DNA of 40,540 nt from Lachnospiraceae bacterium (GTDB taxonomy: Bacteria > Bacillota > Clostridia > Lachnospirales > Lachnospiraceae): the NCBI GenBank assembly GCA_017513005.1, contig JAFWDM010000107.1:1-40540 (forward strand), read 5' to 3'. The position numbers were made by a program, and so were the translations under genes. Positions 17,066 through 25,012 of this stretch are shown here, piece after piece. Below the pieces are notes generated by a model. That model had not been told where the DNA came from. It saw only the letters and a program-made list of their open reading frames with translations, and made no database searches. Positions within the stretch are counted from its first letter, which is position 1. The number at the start of each line of letters is the position of its first letter.

Positions 17066-17124
17066 GGCGCTGTTACTGAATAACTTCCGAAAATCTGCAG
17101 ACAGTGCCTGAAGAAAGGACAGAC

Positions 17125-17607
17125 ATGATCAGGATCACTATGAAGGACGGCGGCGTGATCGACCTCGAGCTCGACGCAAAGGCCGCGCCCATTACGGTCG
17201 AAAACTTTTTGAAACTCGTCAACGACAAATATTATGATGGTACGATTTTCCACCGGGTCATCCCCGGTTTCATGATCCAGGGCGGTGACCCCCAGGGCAC
17301 CGGCATGGGCGGCCCCGGCTGGACGATTAAAGGAGAGTTCAGTGCCAACGGTGTCGATAACCCCATCAAACACAAGAGGGGCGTCATCAGCATGGCGCGC
17401 GCCATGGATCCGGACAGCGCCGGCAGCCAGTTTTTCATCATGCACGCGGACGCAGACTATCTGGACGGCCAGTATGCGGCCTTCGGCCATGTCGTGCGCG
17501 GCATGGATGTCGTCGACCGGATCGCCGCGACCCCGACCAACCGCTGGGGCGGCGACCGTCCCTATGAGGACCAGGTCATGGAGAGTATCCGCGTCGTGGA
17601 GGAGTGA
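17125..17607 (+). CDS. Cyclophilin-type peptidyl-prolyl isomerase
   Basis: This 160-residue single-domain cyclophilin has FHRVIPGFMIQGGDPQGTGMGG (catalytic Arg in FHRVIPGF), SMARAMDPDSAGSQFFI and HADADYLDGQYAAFGHVV. Together these give a complete active site. It has no signal peptide, so it acts on cytoplasmic proteins. ATG 17125 has AAAGGAC upstream; an in-frame GTG at 17104 lacks a better site. It is 59 bp downstream of the DtxR-family gene and ends in a terminator-like hairpin. Confidence 0.93.
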   Translation: MIRITMKDGGVIDLELDAKAAPITVENFLKLVNDKYYDGTIFHRVIPGFMIQGGDPQGTGMGGPGWTIKGEFSANGVDNPIKHKRGVISMARAMDPDSAGSQFFIMHADADYLDGQYAAFGHVVRGMDVVDRIAATPTNRWGGDRPYEDQVMESIRVVEE

Positions 17608-17651
17608 GAAAAACGTATAGATGCCCGGAAGAGATCGGGAAACCGTTTTTT
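17608..17651 (+). terminator. Intrinsic terminator after the cyclophilin gene
   Basis: AAAAACG (17609-17615) pairs with CGTTTTT, and CCCG pairs with CGGG inside. Six T residues end the structure. It begins at the stop codon. Confidence 0.6.
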
Positions 17652-17709
17652 CATTGACTGTGTATACTGCATGTTGTGCAGTGCGTGTACGTGTATAGGA
17701 ACGGATGCG

Positions 17710-17755
17710 AAAAGCGCTGCAGCAGATGCCGCAAGACATTTGCCGCAGCGCTTTT
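17710..17755. terminator. Strong bidirectional hairpin
   Basis: AAAAGCGCTGC (17710-17720) pairs perfectly with GCAGCGCTTTT (17745-17755). The loop contains a further CAGATG/CATTTG pairing. Short A and T runs on either side fit a bidirectional terminator. Confidence 0.65.
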
Positions 17756-17807
17756 GCTGCTGTCACGTCCCCTGATACGCTTTGTGCAAAAAAGCCGAAA
17801 AAGTCAC

Positions 17808-17836
17808 TTGACAGGGCGTGGTTAGTTATAGATAAT
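17808..17836 (+). promoter_or_regulatory. Promoter of the large surface protein gene
   Basis: TTGACA (17808-17813), exactly 17 bp, then GATAAT (17831-17836). It is one of the closest matches to consensus here. Transcription would start near 17843, leaving a leader of about 117 nt. Confidence 0.8.
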
Positions 17837-17863
17837 AGTTAATGTCATCTAACTGCCTTGGGG

Positions 17864-17892
17864 AAAAGGCTTGCCGTATGGCAGGCCTTTTT
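17864..17892 (+). promoter_or_regulatory. Hairpin with T-run in the surface-protein leader (possible attenuator)
   Basis: AAAAGGCTTGCC (17864-17875) pairs with GGCAGGCCTTTT (17880-17891) around a 4-nt loop, with one G-T pair, and runs into TTTTTA. It lies about 20 nt after the predicted transcription start and 67 nt before the start codon. It could therefore terminate early transcripts. No known riboswitch is recognised. The rest of the 17608-17959 gap holds the two terminators and the promoter listed here. Confidence 0.5.
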
Positions 17893-17959
17893 ACAGCCAT
17901 GTGGGTTAGCTGAATATAACAAAAGGCATTCCTGTTAAATGCGATTGTAAGGAGGAGAT

Positions 17960-20900
17960 ATGCACAGAAAGATGACGAGATTCCTGTCTCTGTTCCTCTC
18001 CGCGGCCATGATGATGGGTTCTCTGAGCCTGCCTGCCGCTGCGGCGGAATCTTCACCTGCCTATGCAGAGACGGCAGCAGAAGCGGTGGAGGAGGAACAA
18101 TACGCCGCGCAGGAAGAGGCGGAAGCTGACCCTGCAAAGAGTGCAGAGGCGGAGGAGCCCCTGGATACTGCAGAGGAGACGGCTGAAACGCCGGATCCCG
18201 CCGGTGAAGCGCCTGCGGAGGAGGCGGCGGATGAGGAGGACGCTGCTGCGGCAGACGAGCCGGAAGAGCCTGTTTCCGAGGCGGAGGAGTCTTCTCCCGA
18301 GGCGGAGGAGCCCGCTTTTGAGGCGGAGGAGCCCGCACCGGAATCCGGGGACGAAACGGAGCCGGTGGAGACGGATCCTGCAGCTGCCCGGACAGATCGG
18401 AAAGCAGATTCTGCCGATGCCCCGGCAGAAGGGGAAGCTGTTCCTGCGGAAACCGCAGTAACCACGGAAGATGCGGCAGGGACTGCAGAGGAAGCGGTCA
18501 CAGACACAGCGGTAGATGCCGCCGGGACATCGGAGATCCCCCTTACCGGGCAGGGGTATGTTTTGATGAACATTCCCTATGCCGATTTCTATGCGGCAGA
18601 GGGAGTCGATGATGTCGACGCGGTGTCGTCCTCGACAAAGGCAAAGCCCCGCACCTGGAGGCTTGCGGCGGGATCCTATCACGTCCATGCGGACGGCAGC
18701 GATATCAGCGGGATCACATATCCTGTATTTGTGGAGGACCTGTCCGTCCTGGAAGGCCTGACAAGGATCACGGATGACAGCTCCGTGGAAATCACAGTGA
18801 CAAACCGGGGACAGACCACGACCGAGACCTATTCCGGAAAAGATGCCCTGTTTGAGGCGCCTGACTACGCCTTTTACGTGCTCGGCGGGGAACCTGCAGC
18901 CAGCAAAAAGCTGACGGTCGCGGGCGATGGATCCTTCTCTTTCGGGGCGGTCAGCAGGGATGCGCAGACTGTGCAGGGTGTGACCGGAGAAGTCACCTAC
19001 AACGGCAGGCACACAGACATCGAGATCCCCCTGGACGGGACAGACGGCATTTCGCAGGGGGACATGGTTTCGGCTGTAGTCCTGACGGATGCGGATGGAA
19101 ACAGGTATGGCATGCGCCATGTTTATAACATCTGGAGGGCGACGGAGCTGGGCTGGAATGACGATGAACTGGACCTGTACGGAAAAACCATCGTTAACAT
19201 CCGCTATATCACCCAGGAGGCGGTGATCGATTATCCCGTGGAGATCGCGCTCAAGAACAGAGTGTCCGGCGCAGAGGCGGCATTTGACGGGCTTGAGAAG
19301 GTGGTCGTGACCGGCCTGCCGGCGGATATTGAAAACCCGAAGGCGACCGTATCGAGCGTCGTCGGACGCGGAGAGACACCGGTCGTGATCGCAGACGGCG
19401 CGGATGTGGCGGACGGCGTGATCGTTACGGCGCAGGCGGCTGTTGCCGGCACCCAATATACGGTCAAGGTCGTGAGCGATAATTATGCGGATGTAAGTGT
19501 TAGTGCCACCGCCTATGCCAGGGAAGATATGAGCGCAGTCACGCTGGGCGGGGTCCAGTATTACTATGCCGATACGGCGGAGGATGATCCGGAGTTTACT
19601 TCCTATCACTTCAGTGTGACGACAGGAAGAGGGTCCAGTGCGGTGACGACAGACTATGCCTATCTGCGCGCGGACCTCACCCGGGTCGCGGGGACAGACT
19701 TCTTCTATATTGCGCAGCCCGGTGCGACTCCGCTTACCGGCACTTTGTACGGATTTGAAAACGGCAGCGGCAGCGCATCCGACTACAGGACCGTGTACGG
19801 CGGCCTGGGAGTCAACACGGACACGGATCCTGCCTACGATGCGGTGACGAGCGCGACCGGCTTCAGCGGGTTCCACGCCAAGGATATCCCTTCACTGGTG
19901 ACATTCGGCACAGATGCGGACGGCGAAAAGGCCATCACCGGCCTGACCCTGGGACGCAGCACAAAGACGGTCGACGCGACAGCGTATGTGGAGGCAGGCA
20001 TCCTGCAGGCAGCAGGGAGGGAACTGACGGCTGACCAGAAGGCAGCCCTGGATCTCACGCTGAAGGTCAATCCGATGGATGCGCCTGCAGAGTCGGAGAT
20101 CGCTGTGCGGCCTGCAGACGCATCTTTCGCGGCGTGCAGGTATGGCGCGGCGGAATTTGTGATCGTTCCGGATGATACTGTCGAGGGATATGTCTGGAGC
20201 GAATACTGGAACAGCGTCTATGCGGCGACCATCAGTGACGGGAAAAATACTGTCGGCGCGGTTCACTGGATCGATCTCTATGGAGAGGCGGCTGTCAGCG
20301 GCCACCACTACAACAGGCTGGAGATCGCACTGAACGACGGGGTGAGCAAAGGCTCCAATGAGGCGGACGTCAGCCGCTACGCGGCCTTTTTCGACGGCGG
20401 TTACATAAAAGCCGGCACCTATACCATCAAGGTGTATGCGGAGGGCTACACACCTCTGACAGCGGAGGTCGCTGTCGACAGGGGCCTCGTACTCAAAGAC
20501 AAGACCGTCGTGTACAAGGGACAGGCGGTCGGAATCGAGGCGTCCGCTCCGGCAGAGATCGACGGAGAGGTCGTCTACAGCTGGTACAGTGACAGGGGAT
20601 GCACAGCCCCTCTGAACGGACAGCCCAAAGACGCAGGTACCTACTATGTCAGGGCAGTCGCAGCGGACATGGTGACCTCCAACGTGGCGAAGCTGACGAT
20701 CAGCAAGGCGGCGCAGGCGTTTACGGCGAAGGCCGCGGCGGCGACGGTGCAGGCCGGCAGGACGACAAAGATCACGGCGTCCGGCGCAAAAGAGACCGCA
20801 AAGTATACCTATACATCCTCGGACAAGTCTGTCGCGACAGTTTCCTCCGACGGAACCGTGACAGGGAAAAAGGCGGGTACCGTCACGATCACGGTCACGA

Positions 20901-21568
20901 CCCCTGAAACGAAAAACTACAAAAAGGGAACAAAGACCGTCAAAGTCACGGTGCAGGCGGCTCTGAAAAAACCCGGCAACTGCCATTTTGTCAAGTGGAA
21001 CAATAAAAAATATACCAGCTGCCAGATCGCCTGGAAGAAGGTGGCCGGGGCGGACGGGTACCAGACACTTCTGAGCTGGACCGACGGAAGCCACGCCTCC
21101 TCGAAGATCCTCAAAGCCAATGTGCTGAGCCAGAACTGTGCGGTTGCGGCCAACCACGTCAGCCAGCTCAAGGTCAGGGCCTTTGTGAACACTGCCGGCG
21201 GCCGTGTGTATGGTCCCTGGTCCAACGTTGAATACATCACACCTTCTCCGGCTGCCACTTTCCGTTTCAAGAATGTCAGCACAGCCTCTCAGCTGAAGGC
21301 AAAAATCAGCTGGAACATTATTTACGGCTGCAACGGATACAATGTTTTCGTGACCACCAACCCGAACGGGACCTGGTACTGGAACCAGTCGACCTCTGTC
21401 AAGGCGAATGCGACCAGCGCCACGATCACCAAATACCGCGGCTCCAAGCTCAAAAAGAATACGACCTACTACGTCCGGATCGTCACCAGAAGGAAACGCA
21501 ACGGCGTATTCTGCACAGTACCCATGCCCGCGAAAAACACGTATATCGGCAGCTTTACGATCAAGTAA
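17960..21568 (+). CDS. Large secreted surface protein with Big_2 and fibronectin-like domains
   Basis: This 1202-residue protein has a signal peptide (MHRKMTRFLSLFLSAAMMMG, cleavage near AAA-E). Residues about 30-190 are an extended acidic Glu/Ala/Pro stretch. From about 197 a module begins GYVLMNIPYADFYAAEGV and contains DAVSSST (220-226) and GSYHVHADGSDISGITYP. It resembles domains I recall as Tp47-like in Firmicutes surface proteins (memory, not a search). A second region near 540-640 contains DAVTSAT (627-633). Residues about 915-1000 are a Big_2 immunoglobulin-like domain (SDKSVATVSSDGTVTGKKAG), and the last 200 resemble two fibronectin type III folds. There is no LPxTG or membrane anchor. 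AAGGAGGAG precedes the ATG. It may work with the flavin proteins downstream, but the link is only proximity and motif resemblance. Confidence 0.85.
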   Translation: MHRKMTRFLSLFLSAAMMMGSLSLPAAAAESSPAYAETAAEAVEEEQYAAQEEAEADPAKSAEAEEPLDTAEETAETPDPAGEAPAEEAADEEDAAAADEPEEPVSEAEESSPEAEEPAFEAEEPAPESGDETEPVETDPAAARTDRKADSADAPAEGEAVPAETAVTTEDAAGTAEEAVTDTAVDAAGTSEIPLTGQGYVLMNIPYADFYAAEGVDDVDAVSSSTKAKPRTWRLAAGSYHVHADGSDISGITYPVFVEDLSVLEGLTRITDDSSVEITVTNRGQTTTETYSGKDALFEAPDYAFYVLGGEPAASKKLTVAGDGSFSFGAVSRDAQTVQGVTGEVTYNGRHTDIEIPLDGTDGISQGDMVSAVVLTDADGNRYGMRHVYNIWRATELGWNDDELDLYGKTIVNIRYITQEAVIDYPVEIALKNRVSGAEAAFDGLEKVVVTGLPADIENPKATVSSVVGRGETPVVIADGADVADGVIVTAQAAVAGTQYTVKVVSDNYADVSVSATAYAREDMSAVTLGGVQYYYADTAEDDPEFTSYHFSVTTGRGSSAVTTDYAYLRADLTRVAGTDFFYIAQPGATPLTGTLYGFENGSGSASDYRTVYGGLGVNTDTDPAYDAVTSATGFSGFHAKDIPSLVTFGTDADGEKAITGLTLGRSTKTVDATAYVEAGILQAAGRELTADQKAALDLTLKVNPMDAPAESEIAVRPADASFAACRYGAAEFVIVPDDTVEGYVWSEYWNSVYAATISDGKNTVGAVHWIDLYGEAAVSGHHYNRLEIALNDGVSKGSNEADVSRYAAFFDGGYIKAGTYTIKVYAEGYTPLTAEVAVDRGLVLKDKTVVYKGQAVGIEASAPAEIDGEVVYSWYSDRGCTAPLNGQPKDAGTYYVRAVAADMVTSNVAKLTISKAAQAFTAKAAAATVQAGRTTKITASGAKETAKYTYTSSDKSVATVSSDGTVTGKKAGTVTITVTTPETKNYKKGTKTVKVTVQAALKKPGNCHFVKWNNKKYTSCQIAWKKVAGADGYQTLLSWTDGSHASSKILKANVLSQNCAVAANHVSQLKVRAFVNTAGGRVYGPWSNVEYITPSPAATFRFKNVSTASQLKAKISWNIIYGCNGYNVFVTTNPNGTWYWNQSTSVKANATSATITKYRGSKLKKNTTYYVRIVTRRKRNGVFCTVPMPAKNTYIGSFTIK

Positions 21569-21686
21569 AAAAAGGAACTGCCTGGCGATACCGCACACAG
21601 ACAGGCAGGATATACAGGGTATTCTTTATCAGGTCCTGAATCCTGCCATACTGCGAAAAGGAAGGCAGAGGCTTTAAAATGATCTG

Positions 21687-21740
21687 ACGGGCGCAGCGCA
21701 GCCAGGAGTTTCGGCTGTGCTGCGCTCCGTGTGTGCCCGT
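21687..21740 (+). promoter_or_regulatory. Large stem-loop in the leader of the FMN-binding protein gene
   Basis: GCGCAGCGCAGCC (21691-21703) pairs with GGCTGTGCTGCGC (21713-21725), 13 bp with one G-T pair. ACGG/CCGT bases further out (21687 and 21740) can close it. No T-run follows. The element ends about 50 nt before ATG 21792. It does not match the FMN riboswitch consensus as I know it. Confidence 0.5.
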
Positions 21741-21791
21741 AAAGGAATGCAGTCAGGCGCAGTGGTTTCCCTGCAGGAGAGTGTTTGAAAC

Positions 21792-24368
21792 ATGGAAATA
21801 ATGAGAGTTATAAAAATTCCCAAACCGATTCGTTCCCTGATGAACTTCTGGCCGGCAGTGCTGGTCCTGGTTCTGGTATCGCTGTCCCTTCCGGGGACTG
21901 TCCCGGTTCTGAACAGGATCCCTGCGAAGCTGACGATGCCGGCCGCAGAACCGTCCTCTCCGAAACCGGCCCTGCCTGCTCCCCCGGCGGCGCAGGAGGA
22001 GGAGCCTGCCGCCGATTCGGGCAGCACCTATACAGACGGTGTCTATAAAGGATCCGCCAGGGGATACGGCGGGATGATCACCGTGCAGGTCACTGTGGCG
22101 GACAAAAAGATCGCGGAGGTCTCTGTCCTGAGCGCCCCGGGAGAGACGGGGAGCTTTCTCTCCAAGGCCAAGGGAGTCATCGACCGCGTGATCCGGGCCC
22201 AGACCTGGGAGGTGGACGTGGTCTCCGGGGCGACCTACAGCTCCCGGGGGATCCTGGGGGCGGTCCGGAATGCCCTCACGGGAGAGACCGTGGAGAACGC
22301 AAAGCCCCCCGCGCAGCCGAAGCCGAAGGCCCCTCTCACACAGCAGCCTTTTGATGACACTGGGGTGTGGAAGGACGGCACCTATATCGGAAGCGCGATG
22401 GGATTCGGCGGGACCATCAAGGTGGAGGTCACGATCAAAGGCGGCAGGATGGATGCGATCAGGGTCCTGCAGCACGGCGGAGAGACGGATTCCTACTTTA
22501 ACAAGGCAAAGCGGGTGATCGCAAAGATCCTCTCTGCGGGGACCCCCAACGTAGACACCATCTCCGGGGCGACCTACAGCTCCAACGGCATCATCAATGC
22601 GGTCAAAAACGCCCTGAAAAAAGCGGCCGGCGGCAGCGGGGACTCCGCGCAGGAGGACGCCGGAGATTCCAAAAGTCCCGCGAAAACGCCGGCAAAGGCC
22701 CCTGCGCGGGATGACACGGAGGAACCGGATCTGACAGAAGGCTTCAAAGACGGCACCTTTACCGTGGATGTTGAGTGTACGGACGGCAGGATCTTTGACT
22801 ATACGATCCGCCTCACGATGGTCGTGAAAAACGGAAAGATCCAGTCGATCCGGGCGGAGAACATAGAGGACAGGTCTGACAGACCCGACATGAACAGGAC
22901 CTATCTCGGCTATGCGGTCAGCGGCCGCACGGTGGAAGGAAAGACTTACAGGGGCGTGATCAGTCAGATCCTGGCCGGGCAGACCACGAAAGGGGTGGAT
23001 ATTGTCAGCGGCGCGACCTACTCCTCTGAAGCGATCCTGCGGGGGGCCAAAAAGCTGCTCGCACAGGCCGCAAACGACAAAAAGCAGGCAGGCGGGAATG
23101 GCGGGGACGAAGATGAGAAAGAACAGGAGTCCGGGAAAAAGCCGACCCGCGGGGAAGAGGGATCCGGGACGGAAGCAGAACGGGAACCCCTGGATGAACC
23201 GGAACCGGAAAACGGCCTGAAAGACGGCACCTACTCCCTGGAGGGAATCTGTACGGACGATCCTTCCGATCCGCTTTTTGACTATACCGTCCTGGTGACG
23301 ATGAAAGTGGAAAACGGGGAGATCCTTTCGATCACGGCTGAGATCAAGGAAGACCGCTCCGAAGATCCCGATACGAACGCGGTCTATTTCCGCTACGCAA
23401 CAGAGGGAAGAACCCGCAAGGGGGTGGAATACACAAGTGTGATCGCCCAAATTCTGGATAAGCAGTCTACTGCGGACATTGATGTCGTCAGCGGCGCGAC
23501 TTATTCCTCCCGGACCATCCTCAGCACCGTGAATAAATTGCTGTGGCAGGCGGCGAAGACGTCTTCCGGGGATCCGGGAGAGGAAGAGAGCGGACCCGGC
23601 GGGGAGACAGAGCCCTCCGGGGAAGGCAGTACCGGCGGAGAAACAGAGCCCTCCGGGGAAGGCAGTACCGGCGGAGAGACAGAGCCCTCCGGGGAAGGCA
23701 GTACCGGCGGAGAAACAGAGCCCTCCGGGGAAAGCAAAACCGGCGAAGAGGCTGAGCCCTCCGGGGAAGGCAAAACCAGCGGAGAAACAGAGCCCTCCGG
23801 GGAAGGCAGCACCGGCGGGGAGACAGAGCCCTCCGGGGAAGGTAAAACCGGCGGAGAAACAGAGCCCTCCGGGGAAGGAAGCACAGGCGGGGAGACAGAT
23901 TCCTCCGGGGAAGGCAAAACCGGCGGGGAAGCGGAGCCTTCCGGGGAAGGTAAAACCGGCGGGGAAACAGAGCCCTCCGGGGAAGGCGGAACCGGGCAGA
24001 ACGAAAAAGAGGAGACGGAGAAACAGTACAAGGACGGAACATATTCGGCGAAAGCCCACTGCATCGACGATCCCGACGATCCGTTTTTCTCCTATACGGT
24101 CAAGGTTACGGTCACAGTCAAGGATGGAAAGATCGCAGACATCAGGGCTGAGCGGGTCGATGATGAATCCGAGGATCCGGAGGAAAATGCCCGCTATATG
24201 AACTACGCCGTGAAAGGCAGGACGAAAAAGGGGAAGACCTATAAGGGGATCCCGGAGCAGGCGATCGATGCCCAGAGTGCCTCCGGGCTCGATACAGTCA
24301 GCGGAGCCACTTATTCCTCCAAAGCCATCATCAAAGCGCTGAAGGAGGCAGTAGAGGATGCAAAATAA
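21792..24368 (+). CDS. Membrane-anchored protein with five FMN-binding domains
   Basis: This 858-residue protein has an N-terminal membrane anchor (FWPAVLVLVLVSLSLPG) and five FMN_bind modules outside the cell. Each module ends in the flavinylation motif Dxx(S/T)GATYSS, predicting covalent FMN on Thr148, Thr261, Thr409, Thr570 and Thr840. Modules 1-2 are the short type (DGVYKGSARGYGG, DGTYIGSAMGFGG). Modules 3-5 are a longer type with an extra loop (RSDRPDMNRTYLGYAVSGRT and relatives). Eleven Gly/Glu/Ser/Thr 12-mers separate modules 4 and 5 and would span the wall. The ApbE at 26231 can attach the FMN. The likely role is electron relay from the NapH-like membrane protein to an extracellular acceptor. 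ATG 21792 or 21801 could start it. A long minus-strand frame here is only a shadow. Confidence 0.9.
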   Translation: MEIMRVIKIPKPIRSLMNFWPAVLVLVLVSLSLPGTVPVLNRIPAKLTMPAAEPSSPKPALPAPPAAQEEEPAADSGSTYTDGVYKGSARGYGGMITVQVTVADKKIAEVSVLSAPGETGSFLSKAKGVIDRVIRAQTWEVDVVSGATYSSRGILGAVRNALTGETVENAKPPAQPKPKAPLTQQPFDDTGVWKDGTYIGSAMGFGGTIKVEVTIKGGRMDAIRVLQHGGETDSYFNKAKRVIAKILSAGTPNVDTISGATYSSNGIINAVKNALKKAAGGSGDSAQEDAGDSKSPAKTPAKAPARDDTEEPDLTEGFKDGTFTVDVECTDGRIFDYTIRLTMVVKNGKIQSIRAENIEDRSDRPDMNRTYLGYAVSGRTVEGKTYRGVISQILAGQTTKGVDIVSGATYSSEAILRGAKKLLAQAANDKKQAGGNGGDEDEKEQESGKKPTRGEEGSGTEAEREPLDEPEPENGLKDGTYSLEGICTDDPSDPLFDYTVLVTMKVENGEILSITAEIKEDRSEDPDTNAVYFRYATEGRTRKGVEYTSVIAQILDKQSTADIDVVSGATYSSRTILSTVNKLLWQAAKTSSGDPGEEESGPGGETEPSGEGSTGGETEPSGEGSTGGETEPSGEGSTGGETEPSGESKTGEEAEPSGEGKTSGETEPSGEGSTGGETEPSGEGKTGGETEPSGEGSTGGETDSSGEGKTGGEAEPSGEGKTGGETEPSGEGGTGQNEKEETEKQYKDGTYSAKAHCIDDPDDPFFSYTVKVTVTVKDGKIADIRAERVDDESEDPEENARYMNYAVKGRTKKGKTYKGIPEQAIDAQSASGLDTVSGATYSSKAIIKALKEAVEDAK
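23598..23993 (+). repeat. 36-bp coding minisatellite, eleven units
   Basis: Eleven in-frame 36-bp units encode variants of GGETEPSGEGST. Units 1-3 are identical at the protein level; later ones vary at Ser/Lys (GST/GKT) and Thr/Ala. Because the unit is a multiple of three, copy-number change preserves the frame and alters only spacer length. Confidence 0.95.
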
Positions 24369-24419
24369 AGTACAGGAAAGCCGGGGGTACAGGGCGATGT
24401 TTTATAACGGGGACGGAAA

Positions 24420-24884
24420 ATGAAATACATGAATTTTATCACCAGGGCTTTGTGCCTTGTGATCCTGCTGGTGACGCTCAGCCAGTACCAGGTGCGGGCG
24501 GCCAGGAAGGCACAGGAGGAAGCGGAAAACGCAGCGACGATCGCAGAGGTCGAAGCCTACAACAGAGAGGTGGAAAAAAAGATCGCAGAGGCGGAAGGGA
24601 AGAGCGCCTCTCCCTATGCCGACGGAACCTATGAGGGCAGTGCGGATGGATTCGGAGGTCCGATCCGGGTGGAGGTGACCATCGAAGGCGGAGATCTCAC
24701 GGCGGTCAATGTGCTGGAAGCGTCCTCCGAGGACCCTGCATATTTTTCACAGGCAGAGGCGGTTCTCGGCGAGATCCTCTCGACCCAGGGCGTGGCGGTA
24801 GAGACGGTCAGCGGGGCCACGTTCTCTTCCCGGGGCCTGATTGATGCTGCGACGGACGCGCTTCGTAAAGCCGCGGCACAGTGA
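24420..24884 (+). CDS. Membrane-anchored single FMN-binding-domain protein
   Basis: This 154-residue protein has an N-terminal membrane helix (ITRALCLVILLVTLSQY), a charged coiled-coil stem (about 27-60, RKAQEEAENAATIAEVEAYN) and one FMN_bind domain (YADGTYEGSADGFGG onward). The flavinylation motif ETVSGATFSS predicts covalent FMN on Thr134. It follows the five-domain protein by 51 bp and is probably in the same operon. The short stem should hold its flavin near the membrane, making it a plausible bridge between the NapH-like ferredoxin and the longer multi-flavin protein (inference). Confidence 0.9.
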   Translation: MKYMNFITRALCLVILLVTLSQYQVRAARKAQEEAENAATIAEVEAYNREVEKKIAEAEGKSASPYADGTYEGSADGFGGPIRVEVTIEGGDLTAVNVLEASSEDPAYFSQAEAVLGEILSTQGVAVETVSGATFSSRGLIDAATDALRKAAAQ

Positions 24885-24893
24885 AGCGGCACT

Positions 24894-24915
24894 GGCGGAG
24901 CCGTCCGGCTCCGCC
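24894..24915 (+). promoter_or_regulatory. Intercistronic GC hairpin
   Basis: GGCGGAGCC (24894-24902) pairs perfectly with GGCTCCGCC (24907-24915) around GTCC, 10 nt after the stop of the single-domain FMN protein. There is no T-run, so a role in mRNA stability or partial read-through between the FMN and NapH-like genes is more likely than termination. Confidence 0.5.
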
Positions 24916-25012
24916 GGCCTGTACCGCGCCGGAACAAAGGCTGTATGCACAGCCGCGGCACGCACAATGAACCGTTATGACTGCACTATAGTAGTAGAAA
25001 GGCGGCAGGAGT

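Noticed and set aside
18053-21598. Two long minus-strand frames (607 and 568 codons) opposite the surface protein
   Set aside because: Arg/His/Gly-rich shadow translation, no start signals, and the plus strand has a signal peptide and recognisable domains.
21569-21791. FMN riboswitch before the FMN-protein gene
   Set aside because: No AGGGGC...GGGTGAAATTCCC-type RFN core is visible; only a generic stem-loop.
21753-24059. Long minus-strand open frame (768 codons) opposite the FMN protein
   Set aside because: It is the mirror of the GC-rich repetitive gene; the protein is a simple repeat of Phe/Pro/Gly/Ala with no ribosome site or family likeness, whereas the plus strand has five clear FMN domains.
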